64,000 nt of DNA from Rhodobacteraceae bacterium Alg238-R152 (GCA_900537125.1 UNRJ01000002.1:248001-312000), one strand, 5' to 3'. Counted from the stretch's first letter, positions 8,219 through 17,999 are shown. Translations and numbers: made by a program. The notes: a model not told the origin generated them from the letters alone.

Positions 8219-10663
8219 ATGTCCTCCGACGACGACAAAAAAATCAACCGCATGTACAAAGTGCGCAAATCTCTGACCTACGGTCTGGGGCGCCGGATGA
8301 CTTTGTATTTTGGCCTCATGATTGGTGCCTTTGTCTCTACCCTGATTTACCTGAACACCATCACGCAGTTGGAACTGGTGCACACCCGCTTCTCTGAACG
8401 GTCAGATTCTCTTGGTATTCTCATTCAAGAAGTCACCCTTCCTTACCTGTTTGAAGGTCGTCCGGCGGAACTCGACATCATCTATCAAGAGCTGATGCGC
8501 CAACCCGACATCTTGGCACTTCGGTTCATCGACCCTGACGGGTTTCTGTTGGTCAACGGCTCTTCCGAAGGCAACGCGCTATTCCTTGGACGTGTCGATG
8601 ATGAACTGGTGACCGAGGCAGTCACGTCAGAAACCACCCACATCCGCAATCTCGAAGGTCGCATTCAGGTGGCGGTCCCAGCGATCTATGGCAACGTGAA
8701 CTACGGCACCATCCGCTTTGATTTGGACGGCACCGCGGCCAATCGTGAAGTGAATCTCGTGTTGCGACGAAACCTGATGTTTGGTGTGTTCTTCACCCTC
8801 ACCGGTATCCTGCTATCGATCTGGATTTCTCGCCGACTCACCGAACCGCTCGCCCGTCTCAACAGCGCCACAGAGCGCGCTGCCAAAGGCAATTTGAACC
8901 AGTCCATTGTGATCCGTACCAATGACGAAGTTGAAAGCCTCGCTGACAGCTTCAATTTGATGTTGGGTAACCTGCGCGCTTGGGTAAAATCCCTCGAGGA
9001 CACCCAGACAAAGCTGGAGATTTCTTCCGACGACCTCAACGCCAAAAACACCGAACTACAAGTTGTCGCAGAACGGGCCAAAACCGCTGAACAGGCCAAA
9101 TCGCAGTTCCTTGCGCGGATGAGTCACGAAATCCGCACCCCAATGAACGGTGTGCTTGGCATGACCGAGTTGTTGTCAGACACCGATTTAACCTCAAATC
9201 AACTCAGCCTTGTGGACTCGATCCACACCTCAGGCACCACACTACTCAATATCATCAACGATATCTTGGACTTTTCCAAAATCGACAGTGGTCACATGAC
9301 CCTTCGTGACGAACCGTATCATCCCTCGGATCTTGTCGAAAACACCGCTCAGATGCTCTCCTACCAAGCCGGCCACGCAGGTGTTGATCTCATAGCACGC
9401 GTGGCTCCGGACCTGCCCAAAACACTGCTAGGTGATGAATCCCGCCTAAAGCAGATCATTATCAATCTGGTTGGCAATGCACTGAAGTTCACCGACGACG
9501 GGTACGTTTTGATCAATGCCACACTGAAAGAGGAAAACGGCACTCCAGTCATGCAGGTTGATGTGTGTGACACCGGCGTTGGCATTCCCGAAGAGAAGCT
9601 GGCCAGCGTATTTGATCAATTCACGCAAGTTGACGGCTCTTACAGCCGCAAACATCAGGGCACCGGTCTTGGTCTGGCCATCGCCAAAGGATTTATCGAA
9701 CTTATGGGCGGCCGCATCTGGGTGAAATCTACCGTGGGCACCGGCACCACCTTCTCCTTCAACGTGCCTCTAGTGGAACCAAAGGTACCGCTTCATACCC
9801 GCCCCATTGACTTCGCAGATCTTAACAAAATGAAGGTCATGGTGCTGCAGTCAGAACCCACTGCACTTTTTGTCATGAATGAAACCATGTCCGCCTGGAA
9901 CTGTCAGGTCTCCACCTTTGAAACGGCCAAGGAGGCGCTAGAAGGCCTGCACGAGGCCAATCAAAGCAACACCCCTTATGATGTGATCCTCACCGAAATG
10001 AGCATGCCTGATATGGATCGCCAAGACCTGTTCAATGCTATTCAGGAGGCAAAAGGCAGTGCCAGAACACGCATCGTAGCACTTCGGCCGATGAACGACG
10101 CCATCCATCACACCGATGAGGAAAACGTGTTCACCCACACCGAAGTGATCAAGCCGGTGCAAACACCCAAGCTTCTGGCCGCGCTTACGACGCCAGGTTG
10201 CAAAGATCCGGACAAACACGAAGGCACTGGCGCCAACATCGAACCAACCACCTCCAACGGAACCGCGAACAAGCGCGTCGCCACGGAGCTCACCTCCGAT
10301 AAAACCATCCTGATTGTGGACGATAACAAAACCAATCGAAAGCTGATCGAGATCTTCCTGAACAGACTGGGTGTGGCGTATCACTCTGCCAGCGACGGCG
10401 AACAGGCTGTGAAGCGCTACCGTGATTTTCACCCGGATCTGGTTCTGATGGACGTGAGCATGCCGGTGATGAATGGCCTCGATGCCACCCGTGAAATCCG
10501 CCGCCTTGAAGACGCCAACGGTGAGTTTCGCAGCCATATTATTGGCCTTACCGCCCACTCGGCGCCGGAAGACCGCGAAGCCTGCCTGGACAGCGGCATG
10601 AACGCCCATATGGCCAAACCAATCAAACTGACGCAGCTCAAAGATGTGATTGCACAACTCTGA
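8219..10663 (+). CDS. hybrid sensor histidine kinase with a pseudo-receiver and a receiver domain
   Basis: This 814-residue membrane kinase has the order TM1 (about 28-48), periplasmic sensor, TM2 (about 183-203), HAMP, coiled coil, HisKA with His303 in MSHEIRTPMNG, an HATPase with N, G1 and G2 boxes, REC1 (about 540-650) and REC2 (about 695-814). REC2 is canonical: VDDN, phospho-acceptor Asp745 in LMDVSMP, GLTAH and the AKPIK lysine. REC1 lacks the acidic pair and has Glu593 (ILTEMSMP) where the acceptor Asp should be, so it probably cannot be phosphorylated. No Hpt domain or DNA-binding output is seen. It starts 2 bp after the periplasmic binding protein, so the two probably form one sensory unit. 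Confidence 0.9.
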   Translation: MSSDDDKKINRMYKVRKSLTYGLGRRMTLYFGLMIGAFVSTLIYLNTITQLELVHTRFSERSDSLGILIQEVTLPYLFEGRPAELDIIYQELMRQPDILALRFIDPDGFLLVNGSSEGNALFLGRVDDELVTEAVTSETTHIRNLEGRIQVAVPAIYGNVNYGTIRFDLDGTAANREVNLVLRRNLMFGVFFTLTGILLSIWISRRLTEPLARLNSATERAAKGNLNQSIVIRTNDEVESLADSFNLMLGNLRAWVKSLEDTQTKLEISSDDLNAKNTELQVVAERAKTAEQAKSQFLARMSHEIRTPMNGVLGMTELLSDTDLTSNQLSLVDSIHTSGTTLLNIINDILDFSKIDSGHMTLRDEPYHPSDLVENTAQMLSYQAGHAGVDLIARVAPDLPKTLLGDESRLKQIIINLVGNALKFTDDGYVLINATLKEENGTPVMQVDVCDTGVGIPEEKLASVFDQFTQVDGSYSRKHQGTGLGLAIAKGFIELMGGRIWVKSTVGTGTTFSFNVPLVEPKVPLHTRPIDFADLNKMKVMVLQSEPTALFVMNETMSAWNCQVSTFETAKEALEGLHEANQSNTPYDVILTEMSMPDMDRQDLFNAIQEAKGSARTRIVALRPMNDAIHHTDEENVFTHTEVIKPVQTPKLLAALTTPGCKDPDKHEGTGANIEPTTSNGTANKRVATELTSDKTILIVDDNKTNRKLIEIFLNRLGVAYHSASDGEQAVKRYRDFHPDLVLMDVSMPVMNGLDATREIRRLEDANGEFRSHIIGLTAHSAPEDREACLDSGMNAHMAKPIKLTQLKDVIAQL

Positions 10664-10689
10664 TTGCAAAGCTGCGTCACCCTTGGCAA

Positions 10690-10720
10690 CACTGTCCCAA
10701 CAACAAGCGAAGGGACAGTG
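10690..10720 (+). promoter_or_regulatory. hairpin enclosing the ribosome-binding site of the DadA-like gene
   Basis: CACTGTCCC and GGGACAGTG form a perfect 9-bp stem with a 13-nt loop, ending one base before the start codon at 10722. The only Shine-Dalgarno candidate, AAGGGA, is partly inside the right arm, so the folded RNA would hide it. Confidence 0.55.
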
Positions 10721-10721
10721 A

Positions 10722-11960
10722 ATGCCGCAAAATGTGGTGGTGATTGGCGCCGGCATCGTGGGGGCTGCAACGGCTCTTTGGCTGCGTCGTGCAGGACATT
10801 CTGTCACGCTTCTGGATAAAAACACTCCCGGTATGGGTGCCTCTTTTGGCAACGCCTGTTTGCTTGCGTCCTGCGCCGTGGTGCCCAATGCGACACCAGG
10901 ACTGGCCCGCAGCGCTCCTGGCTACCTGCTCAACCCAAACTTTCCGCTGTTCCTGAAATGGGCCGATCTGCCCCGCCTGACACCGTGGTTCCTAAAATAC
11001 CTGAGCTTTGCCAACCACAGCGACGCCCAGCGCATCACAGGTGTATTGTCCGATCTCATCGGGGACAGTGTGGCCCAACACAAAGCGCTGGCCAGCGGCA
11101 CCGCCGCCGAAGACTTCATTGCAGACACTGATTACCTCTACGCCTACAAAGACCGCGCTGCCTTTGAAGCCGATCACTACACATGGGACCTGCGTGCCAG
11201 TGTTGGATTTGTACCCGACATCATCGAAGGCCCCGCAGTGCAGGACATCGAGCCAATCCTCGATGCACAAACGTCATTTCTCGCAGTGAACAAAGACCAC
11301 GGCTATATCCTCAACCCAGCCGGCTACGTTCAAGCGCTGGTGGACACATTCACCGGCATGGGCGGGCGCTTTGTGCAGGCCGAAGTGCGCGACTTTGCCC
11401 TCTCCGGCGGACGGGTCACCTCCGTGATGACTGATCAGGGTCAGTTTGACTGCGACCGCGCCGTGTTGTCCTCCGGCATCTGGTCCAAACCGCTGATGCG
11501 CAAATTGGGCTTCACTGTACCGCTGGAGTCTGAACGTGGCTATCACATCACGTTCAAAGAGCCATCCATCCGGCCCAACCACCCAATGATGATTGCCTCT
11601 GCAAAATTTGTCGCCACCCCAATGCAGTACGGCCTGCGCTGCGCCGGCATTGTCGAGTTTGGTGACCTCTCGGAGAAGAAATCCAAAGCCCCGCTGGCCT
11701 TGTTGCGCCGCCGCGTGGCCGAAGTCTTCCCTACCATGACCGCAGATAGCGACGAGGAATGGCTTGGCTTCCGCCCTTCCTTGCCTGACAGCCTGCCCAT
11801 GGTGGGTGAAATTGGGCAGAGCGGCGTTTATGCCGCCTTTGGTCACCAGCATGTGGGCCTGACCGGCGGGGCCAAAACCGGGCGACTGGTGGCGGATTTG
11901 ATCTCGGACACGCCGCCGAACATCGACCTCTCGCCCGTAAACCCAATGCGGTTTAGTTGA
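10722..11960 (+). CDS. FAD-dependent D-amino-acid dehydrogenase (DadA-like)
   Basis: The 412-residue protein opens with a dinucleotide-binding fold (VVVIGAGIVGAATALWLRRAG) followed by the DadA/DAO family GASFGNAC segment. It ends with a conserved C-terminal region (FGHQHVGLTGGAKTGRLVADL). Such enzymes oxidise D-amino acids, or related amines, to keto acids and pass electrons to the respiratory chain at the inner membrane face. Substrate specificity cannot be deduced, and glycine/proline-type oxidases are close relatives. A perfect hairpin covers its ribosome-binding site. It lies 58 bp after the hybrid kinase on the same strand and could be co-transcribed. Confidence 0.85.
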   Translation: MPQNVVVIGAGIVGAATALWLRRAGHSVTLLDKNTPGMGASFGNACLLASCAVVPNATPGLARSAPGYLLNPNFPLFLKWADLPRLTPWFLKYLSFANHSDAQRITGVLSDLIGDSVAQHKALASGTAAEDFIADTDYLYAYKDRAAFEADHYTWDLRASVGFVPDIIEGPAVQDIEPILDAQTSFLAVNKDHGYILNPAGYVQALVDTFTGMGGRFVQAEVRDFALSGGRVTSVMTDQGQFDCDRAVLSSGIWSKPLMRKLGFTVPLESERGYHITFKEPSIRPNHPMMIASAKFVATPMQYGLRCAGIVEFGDLSEKKSKAPLALLRRRVAEVFPTMTADSDEEWLGFRPSLPDSLPMVGEIGQSGVYAAFGHQHVGLTGGAKTGRLVADLISDTPPNIDLSPVNPMRFS

Positions 11961-11974
11961 CGTCAAAAGCAAAA

Positions 11975-11998
11975 CAGCGCCACCCAAAGGCGACGCTG
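11975..11998 (-). terminator. probable terminator of the hemY operon
   Basis: CAGCG and CGCTG arms with further pairing (two mismatches) form a stem. On the minus strand it is followed by the T-rich TTTTGCTTTT, as expected for an intrinsic terminator downstream of hemY. It may also slow transcription leaving the DadA-like gene. Confidence 0.55.
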
Positions 11999-12023
11999 CT
12001 TAATATTCTCTCAAACAAAGCTT

Positions 12024-13514
12024 CTAAGCGGACTTAAGCTCTTCTTTTGGCGCTTCTTCGGTACCCGCAGGTGCCTCAGTGGCCTCCCCTTCGACAACCT
12101 CGACCTCTTCCGCTTCCTCTGCCTCGGAATGATCTTCCAACGCGCCGATAATCAGCGGCAGCATTGCGGCCCCGGTCTCGCCCAACCCTTCGGTTTCGGG
12201 CGGCGCGGTCCAGCTCAGCGTGTCAAAGCTGTGGCAGTTGTCACAGGTTGGCGCCCAATCCGCATGAATGTTGTGGCAGGTGTCACACACCCACTGCGGA
12301 CCTCGCGGCGAACTCAGAGCTTTGGCCAGATAGCCTTTTACAACCGCATCATTGGCGCCTTCACCCCGCTCAATCGCCGCCATGATGGTCAACGAGCGCT
12401 GGGTGGCATCCGTTTCCACCAGATCACCCAGCGCCCGCCGTGCTTCCGGGAAATCCTCTGCCGCAATAAACAACTCCGCCATCAACATCTTGCTTTCGGC
12501 ATGGGTTGCGGTGTTTTTGGTCAGGTTTTTGAATCGTTTGATCCGCGCCTCTGGGGTTTCCTCCGGCGCAATCTCGGCAAAGGCCGCCGCCAAATCCGGA
12601 TGTGGCTGCGCATCCCAAGCTTTCTTGATCAGACGGGTAGCATTGCGCGGTTTGCCTTTCCCAACATAACCGCGCGCCGCCATCACTGCCGCTGGGATCA
12701 AATCAGGCGACAGCCGGTTGGCCTCAATCGCCTGTTCCTGCGTCTCAAGGCTCGCATCTTCAGCGATCAAATCCTTGGCCTCAGACAGCGCCAAAACCGC
12801 ATCACGGCGGCGATGCACATCACGCGGCAAGGTGCCATGACGCAGCTTCGCATTTAGCGTGCCACGCGCCCCTTTCCAATCTTTGCTCTCGGTCTGCAGG
12901 CGCAGCAGCGTGTCCTGCACTTCGACATGGCGCGGCTTAATCGCAAAGGCATTCTCCGCCAGCTTCAGTGCCACCTCGGTGTTCCCGGCTTCGAGCTTCT
13001 GCTTCATCAGTCCGCGAATGCCCACAAACCGCGTGCCTTCGTTCTGCAGCAGCTTTTTGTAGGTCTCTTCCGCCTTCTTGGTGTCGCCGCTCATCTCTGC
13101 TGCCTGGGCCACAATCAGGTTGGTCAGCTCCGGCTTATGCAGCTTCTTCTCTGCCAATCGCGCTTTCTCCATCGCCGTGCGCCCCTCACCGGAGGCCAGC
13201 GCAGTCACGCTGTCAGCCAAAGCCTGATAGCCTTTCTTCTCGCGATTGCGGTCAAAGTAGCGGCTGATCGCGGTTTCATCCCCGTTCAGGAACTTCAGCA
13301 CCGCCACCAACAGGCCCAGCGTTTTGATGACCAGCCAAACCGCCGCCACCAGCGCAATCAGCGCCAAAGCAGTCTGAAACGGCCCAAGGCTGTATTCCAC
13401 CCCGGCCACGGTGACCATCACCCCGCCGTCGCTTTCCAGCAGGTAAATCGAGCCAAAGGTCAATCCGGCGACAATGGCAACAAACGCAGTAATTTTGATC
13501 AGAGACCAGAGCAT
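12024..13514 (-). CDS. hemY: HemY-type tetratricopeptide membrane protein
   Basis: This inner-membrane protein of the haem-biosynthesis-associated HemY (COG3898) family has 496 residues. Two hydrophobic segments lie in the first 70 residues, followed by a long helical TPR region. Near the C-terminus a double CxxC (Cys410, Cys413, Cys424, Cys427) in a rubredoxin-like setting probably binds zinc. An acidic, low-complexity tail follows. It is encoded directly behind the mitofilin-like gene (10 bp) and hemD on the same strand. It is not the protoporphyrinogen oxidase also called HemY; its role is probably structural or regulatory in tetrapyrrole synthesis. Confidence 0.85.
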   Translation of the reverse strand: MLWSLIKITAFVAIVAGLTFGSIYLLESDGGVMVTVAGVEYSLGPFQTALALIALVAAVWLVIKTLGLLVAVLKFLNGDETAISRYFDRNREKKGYQALADSVTALASGEGRTAMEKARLAEKKLHKPELTNLIVAQAAEMSGDTKKAEETYKKLLQNEGTRFVGIRGLMKQKLEAGNTEVALKLAENAFAIKPRHVEVQDTLLRLQTESKDWKGARGTLNAKLRHGTLPRDVHRRRDAVLALSEAKDLIAEDASLETQEQAIEANRLSPDLIPAAVMAARGYVGKGKPRNATRLIKKAWDAQPHPDLAAAFAEIAPEETPEARIKRFKNLTKNTATHAESKMLMAELFIAAEDFPEARRALGDLVETDATQRSLTIMAAIERGEGANDAVVKGYLAKALSSPRGPQWVCDTCHNIHADWAPTCDNCHSFDTLSWTAPPETEGLGETGAAMLPLIIGALEDHSEAEEAEEVEVVEGEATEAPAGTEEAPKEELKSA

Positions 13515-13524
13515 AAAATGACCC

Positions 13525-14823
13525 TCAGTTGGAGTTTAGGGTTTGCGCCAAATCTTCGGCGGCTTGCGTGGCAGCAGCACGAGTCTGTGCTTGCGCAACC
13601 CACTCTGCCATCGCGGCTTTTGGCCCCTCGGCCAATGTATCCAGTTCGGCAAGCACAGCTGTCAAATCGCCCCCCTTGAGCGCCGCTTCAGCTCGGCTTA
13701 ACACCGCATCGGTGTCTGTGCCTTCCCGCGCCTCAACAGACCGTGCGCCAAACTGTGTCTTCAGGAAATTGCCCAGCTTATTGCCGGTGCCTGCATCCAC
13801 CTTATCCTCACGGGCCTTGGCCAAGGCTGACCGCGCCGCTTCGGGATAACTCTCAATCAACGCCGCCAAAGTGATCACACCGCTGTCCGCATGATCTTCC
13901 AGCACCGCCGCCACGGATTCGCCGGTTGTGGAGCGCAGATCAACAACTGCAGCCCGATACGGCGCGCCACTTTCCAACGCTGCCACAATCCGTGTCACAG
14001 ACGAACGTGCAAGTGCCGCTTTGGCTGACAGGTCCGCTTTGTCTTTCAACTCAGAGGCCTCGGCCTTTTGCGCCGAGACAAGATCCTTAAGGTCTTTCAC
14101 CTCACGCTCATAAGCCGCAATCGCGGCTGCGCCGAGCCCCTCGTTCAAGGGTCGTTTTTCAATATCGGTTAGACGGGTTTCCAAGGTGGCGACGGCCTCA
14201 GCCACACGCCCCATCTCCGCCGTCAACTCAGTGTTCAACGTGCCTAGGTCCACTACCGCACCGCTTGCTGTGGTTTCTGCAGCGTTGGCCAAATCCGCGT
14301 TTGTCACCTGAGCCGCTTGAAGCGCCGCAAGCGCCTCGGTCTGCGCCTCAAGCTTGGCCGCCATCTCGCTCAGTACTGCATCTGTATCCGCGCCCAACCC
14401 AAGCTGATCGCCAAAATACACCGCGCCGCCAAATCCAATCACCGCTGCAATCACACCGCCAAACACCATCGGCACAAACCCACCTTTGCGCGCGGTCTCC
14501 TGTGGGACTGACATAGGGGCCGGAGTCTCGGCAACCGGCTCTTCCGCAGGTGCCTCGTCCTCAACAGCCTCAGAAACGTCCGCCGCTTCGGCCGCCTCAT
14601 CCGTGGGCTCTTCAATCTCTACGGGAGACTCATCAGGCTCATAGTCTTCAGCAGCTTCTTTGACCTCATCCGTCGAACCGGAGTCCGATGCCCCATCCGG
14701 CGCAATCTCTTCGACAATCTCCGCGTCCTCGACCACAATTTCTGCGTCGGCTTGCGTATCGGTCTGATCCTGTTGATCAACCTGATTTTTGCTTGGCTTG
14801 TCCGATTTATCCGTGGTTCCCAC
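13525..14823 (-). CDS. mitofilin-like (Mic60-type) inner-membrane protein
   Basis: The 432-residue protein has a very acidic, disordered N-terminus (residues 1-110, rich in Glu, Ala and Val), one transmembrane helix (115-136), then a long coiled coil and a C-terminal helical mitofilin signature region. Alphaproteobacterial relatives next to hem genes are bacterial Mic60 homologues that bend intracytoplasmic membranes (family knowledge). It sits between hemD and hemY on the minus strand, the conserved arrangement. The HemX name is sometimes used for this position, but the domain here is mitofilin-like. Confidence 0.82.
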   Translation of the reverse strand: MGTTDKSDKPSKNQVDQQDQTDTQADAEIVVEDAEIVEEIAPDGASDSGSTDEVKEAAEDYEPDESPVEIEEPTDEAAEAADVSEAVEDEAPAEEPVAETPAPMSVPQETARKGGFVPMVFGGVIAAVIGFGGAVYFGDQLGLGADTDAVLSEMAAKLEAQTEALAALQAAQVTNADLANAAETTASGAVVDLGTLNTELTAEMGRVAEAVATLETRLTDIEKRPLNEGLGAAAIAAYEREVKDLKDLVSAQKAEASELKDKADLSAKAALARSSVTRIVAALESGAPYRAAVVDLRSTTGESVAAVLEDHADSGVITLAALIESYPEAARSALAKAREDKVDAGTGNKLGNFLKTQFGARSVEAREGTDTDAVLSRAEAALKGGDLTAVLAELDTLAEGPKAAMAEWVAQAQTRAAATQAAEDLAQTLNSN

Positions 14824-14896
14824 AGGTCACCCTTTCGAATCCGTTTTTTGCAAATGCAGCACCAATCTAGGCGAGCAATCCGTGTGTCTCAATGCA

Positions 14897-15592
14897 TCAC
14901 CCTGCGTCTAACAGTCTCGCCACCGCATTTGCCATGGCTTTTGCCTCTTTTTTCCCCGCCAAAACAACTGTTTCCACAGGCAAATCCCCCAATGCGTCCC
15001 GTACGGCCTCACTCATCACAACCACATGAAGCGGGGCATGATACGGCCCTTGCTCAGCAAACTGCGCTGCCGCACGTGGTGAAAAAAGGGGAACAATCAC
15101 AGGATTCTCCCGCATTAGGGCCGTTTTTGCACGCTTCGACAGCGGTTGTGCTGTCTGGCGATAAACCACGACCTCATGTGTTTGTATCCCGACTTTGGTC
15201 AAACGCCCGGCCAAATCGCCGCGCGCAACCTCACCGCGAATGTGCAGCAACGGTCCTTGCGGCGCATCGGCCAAAACCCGCGCATAAAGGGACTCCGCAT
15301 CACCATCCGCCGCCACCGCTTGCCACCCTTTTGCCCACGCCGCCTCCGCCGTGGCCTCGCCAACGCACCAGGCTGGAAGGTCACCCCCCTCCACCGCAGC
15401 CACGGCATTGCGTGAGCTAAAAATCACACCGGAGATGTTGGTCAGGTCTACGTCAGCATTGGTTGGCACAATCTCCACAATCGGGGAAAACGCGATCTCC
15501 GCAGTGATCCCCAAACCCGTCAGCATCGTGGCAAACCCCTTCGCATCGGCCAAAGGCCGGGTCAATAAAATCAAAGGGGTCACATTTGCCAT
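14897..15592 (-). CDS. hemD: uroporphyrinogen-III synthase HemD
   Basis: The 231-residue cytosolic enzyme should cyclise hydroxymethylbilane to uroporphyrinogen III. Sequence support includes the family opening ILLTRPLADAKGFATML, the mid-protein IFSSRNAV segment and the C-terminal VIVPLFSPRAAAQF (conserved SPR/SxR motif of HemD). ATG 15592 is chosen over an in-frame GTG at 15604, which has no ribosome-binding site. hemC, commonly its neighbour, is not present here; tsaD starts divergently 81 bp away. It is followed by the mitofilin-like gene and hemY. Confidence 0.85.
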   Translation of the reverse strand: MANVTPLILLTRPLADAKGFATMLTGLGITAEIAFSPIVEIVPTNADVDLTNISGVIFSSRNAVAAVEGGDLPAWCVGEATAEAAWAKGWQAVAADGDAESLYARVLADAPQGPLLHIRGEVARGDLAGRLTKVGIQTHEVVVYRQTAQPLSKRAKTALMRENPVIVPLFSPRAAAQFAEQGPYHAPLHVVVMSEAVRDALGDLPVETVVLAGKKEAKAMANAVARLLDAG

Positions 15593-15673
15593 AAGGCCCA
15601 CCACTGTTGTTTGAGGCGCTCTCCGGTGTTACCTGCCAACAAACTTCCGCGCAACGGCAAGGACCTGTGACAC

Positions 15674-16771
15674 ATGGACGGCCCGCTCACCATTCTTGGC
15701 ATCGAAAGCAGCTGTGACGACACCGCCGCCGCCATCTTACACCAACCCATTGTGGGCGACGCCGAAATCCTCGCCTCTGTTGTGCATGGTCAAACCGATC
15801 TGCATGCCCCTTTTGGCGGTGTGGTTCCGGAAATCGCAGCCCGCGCCCACGCCGAAAAGGTCGATCTCTGTGTTGAGGAAGCGCTGATGGCCGCCAACGT
15901 ATCTCTGTTGGATGTGGACGCCATTGCTGTCACCGCAGGCCCTGGCCTCATTGGTGGCGTGATCTCTGGCGTGATGTGCGCCAAAGGGCTCTCAGCCAGC
16001 CTTGGCATCCCGCTCATTGGTGTGAACCACCTCGCCGGTCACGCCTTGACCCCCCGCCTCACTGATCAGGTGGCCTTCCCCTACCTGATGCTCTTGGTCT
16101 CAGGTGGCCATTGCCAATTCTTGATTGCCCATGGCCCCGAAAAATTCTCGCGCCTTGGCGGCACCATCGACGACGCCCCCGGCGAAGCTTTTGACAAAAC
16201 CGCCCGCCTTCTTGGCTTGCCGCAACCCGGTGGACCCGCTGTGCAAGCCGAAGCCACAAAAGGCGACCCCAAACGCTTCCGCTTCCCGCGCCCGCTTCTG
16301 AACCGCCCCGGTTGTGACATGTCTTTCTCCGGCCTTAAGACCGCGTTGCTACGTCAACGCGATGCCATCATCACTGAGAAAGGCGGCCTACCGGTTCAGG
16401 ACCGCGCCGACATGTGCGCCGGGTTTCAAACCGCTGTTGTGGACGTCTTGGCCGAAAAAACCCGCCGCGCGCTCGACACCTATCTGGCCGAAAATCCCTC
16501 TAAACCTCTGCTAGCCGTCGCAGGGGGCGTGGCGGCAAATACAGCCATTCGCGCTGAATTAGAGATAGTTTGTGCCAACAAAGGCGTGGCCTTCACTGCC
16601 CCGCCTTTGGCTCTGTGCACCGACAACGCCGCGATGATTGCCTATGCCGGACTAGAGCGTTTCCACACCGGCGCACGCGATGGCATGGACCTGTCCGCCC
16701 GCCCACGCTGGCCGCTAGATCAAACCGCCCCTGCGCTTTTGGGCAGCGGCAAAAAAGGAGCCAAAGCATGA
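15674..16771 (+). CDS. tsaD: tRNA N6-threonylcarbamoyladenosine transferase TsaD
   Basis: TsaD is the Kae1/Gcp catalytic subunit that transfers the threonylcarbamoyl group to A37 of ANN-decoding tRNAs. The 365-residue protein shows the ASKHA ATPase opening [13 protein letters not shown], the metal-binding pair His119 and His123 (NHLAGH) and the GGVAAN motif near residue 283. Its partner TsaE is encoded elsewhere in this window (33557-34030). The last four bases overlap the gpsA start (ATGA), which suggests coupled translation. Confidence 0.95.
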   Translation: MDGPLTILGIESSCDDTAAAILHQPIVGDAEILASVVHGQTDLHAPFGGVVPEIAARAHAEKVDLCVEEALMAANVSLLDVDAIAVTAGPGLIGGVISGVMCAKGLSASLGIPLIGVNHLAGHALTPRLTDQVAFPYLMLLVSGGHCQFLIAHGPEKFSRLGGTIDDAPGEAFDKTARLLGLPQPGGPAVQAEATKGDPKRFRFPRPLLNRPGCDMSFSGLKTALLRQRDAIITEKGGLPVQDRADMCAGFQTAVVDVLAEKTRRALDTYLAENPSKPLLAVAGGVAANTAIRAELEIVCANKGVAFTAPPLALCTDNAAMIAYAGLERFHTGARDGMDLSARPRWPLDQTAPALLGSGKKGAKA

Positions 16772-17721
16772 TCTCCGTTCTTGGCTCCGGCGCCTTTGGC
16801 ACTGCCCTTGCTGTGGCCTTCGCCCACAGCGGCACCAACGTGACCCTCTGGGCCCGCAATGGTGAGGCCGCCAAAATCATGCAAACCACCCGCGCCAACC
16901 CACGTCTGCCCGGTGTGGAACTGCCAAAACCAGTCTCTGTTACAGCCAATTTTGCCGATGCGCTCACCGATGTGGTCCTGCTGGCCGTGCCCATGCAAAA
17001 GCTGCGCGGCCTTCTGGAGGACCATCCAGAGCTCTCCGGTCGCAGCCTGATCGCCTGCTGCAAAGGTGTCGAGCTTGGCACGCAACTTGGGCCCGTCGCT
17101 GTGATCCGTGATGTGCTGCCTGACGCCACGCCAGCCATCCTAACTGGCCCTAGCTTTGCCGCCGACATCGCCCGTGGCCTGCCCACAGCCCTGACCTTGG
17201 CGGTCCAGGACGAAACGGTGGGCAAAGCCCTGCAACAGAGACTGATTTCGCCCAATCTGCGCATCTATCGCACCACCGACACCGTCGGCGCAGAGCTTGG
17301 CGGCGCCCTCAAAAACGTGATCGCCATCGCATGCGGCATCGCCATTGGCGCAGGCCTCGGCGACAGCGCTCGCGCCGCGCTGATGACCCGTGGCTATGCT
17401 GAGATGAAACGCATGGCACAGGCATTGGGCGCCAAGCCAGACACGCTCTCCGGCCTGTCTGGTTTTGGCGACCTCACCCTAACCTGCTCGTCCGAGCAAT
17501 CGCGCAACTACAGCTTTGGCCTCACGTTGGGGCGCGGCGTCTCCTTTGACCCAACGGTCACCGTTGAAGGCGCGGCCACTGCACGCGCGTCTCTGGCGCG
17601 CGCCAAAGCCATGCACGTTGATATGCCCATCACCCAAGCCGTCGTCGCCATCCTTGATGGGGGCTTGCAAATCCGCGACGCCATGGAAATGCTGCTCGCA
17701 AGACCACCCAAGGAGGAATAA
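16768..17721 (+). CDS. gpsA: NAD(P)-dependent glycerol-3-phosphate dehydrogenase GpsA
   Basis: GpsA reduces dihydroxyacetone phosphate to sn-glycerol-3-phosphate for phospholipid synthesis. The 317-residue protein has the N-terminal nucleotide-binding [10 protein letters not shown] (residues 5-14), the [16 protein letters not shown] substrate region, and the catalytic-lysine segment [19 protein letters not shown] 16768 has AAGGAG seven bases upstream and overlaps the tsaD stop. It begins the tsaD-gpsA-YCII-EVE run. Confidence 0.95.
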   Translation: MISVLGSGAFGTALAVAFAHSGTNVTLWARNGEAAKIMQTTRANPRLPGVELPKPVSVTANFADALTDVVLLAVPMQKLRGLLEDHPELSGRSLIACCKGVELGTQLGPVAVIRDVLPDATPAILTGPSFAADIARGLPTALTLAVQDETVGKALQQRLISPNLRIYRTTDTVGAELGGALKNVIAIACGIAIGAGLGDSARAALMTRGYAEMKRMAQALGAKPDTLSGLSGFGDLTLTCSSEQSRNYSFGLTLGRGVSFDPTVTVEGAATARASLARAKAMHVDMPITQAVVAILDGGLQIRDAMEMLLARPPKEE

Positions 17722-17723
17722 TC

Positions 17724-17999
17724 ATGCTGGTTGCATTGATCGCCAAAGACAAACCCGGCGCGTTGGACATTCGAAAAGCCAACCGCGACGCCCACGTGGC
17801 CTATCTGAAAGGCTCCGGGGATACGATTATGATGGCCGGCCCGTTTCTGGATGACGCTGGTGACATGTGTGGCTCGCTGATCATCCTGAATGTGGGTGAC
17901 ATGTCCGAAGCCGAAGCCTGGGCCGCAAATGATCCCTACAAAGCTGCCGACTTGTTTGCGTCGGTTGAGCTGAAAGCCTGGAACAAGGTGCTGGGCTGA
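17724..17999 (+). CDS. YCII-domain protein
   Basis: The 91-residue protein matches the YciI-like dimeric alpha/beta-barrel family: it opens MLVALIAKDKPGALDIRKANRDAH and has the DDAGDMCGS and PYKAADLF segments typical of the fold. His24 and an acidic residue are the usual putative active-site positions. Biochemical function in most members is unknown. It has a GGAGGA ribosome-binding site, follows gpsA after 2 bp and shares one base with the EVE gene (TGATG). Confidence 0.85.
   Translation: MLVALIAKDKPGALDIRKANRDAHVAYLKGSGDTIMMAGPFLDDAGDMCGSLIILNVGDMSEAEAWAANDPYKAADLFASVELKAWNKVLG

Noticed and set aside
12129-13679. Open frames on the plus strand opposite hemY and the mitofilin-like gene
   Set aside because: Arg/Gln/His-rich products without domains; hemY with its double CxxC is on the minus strand.
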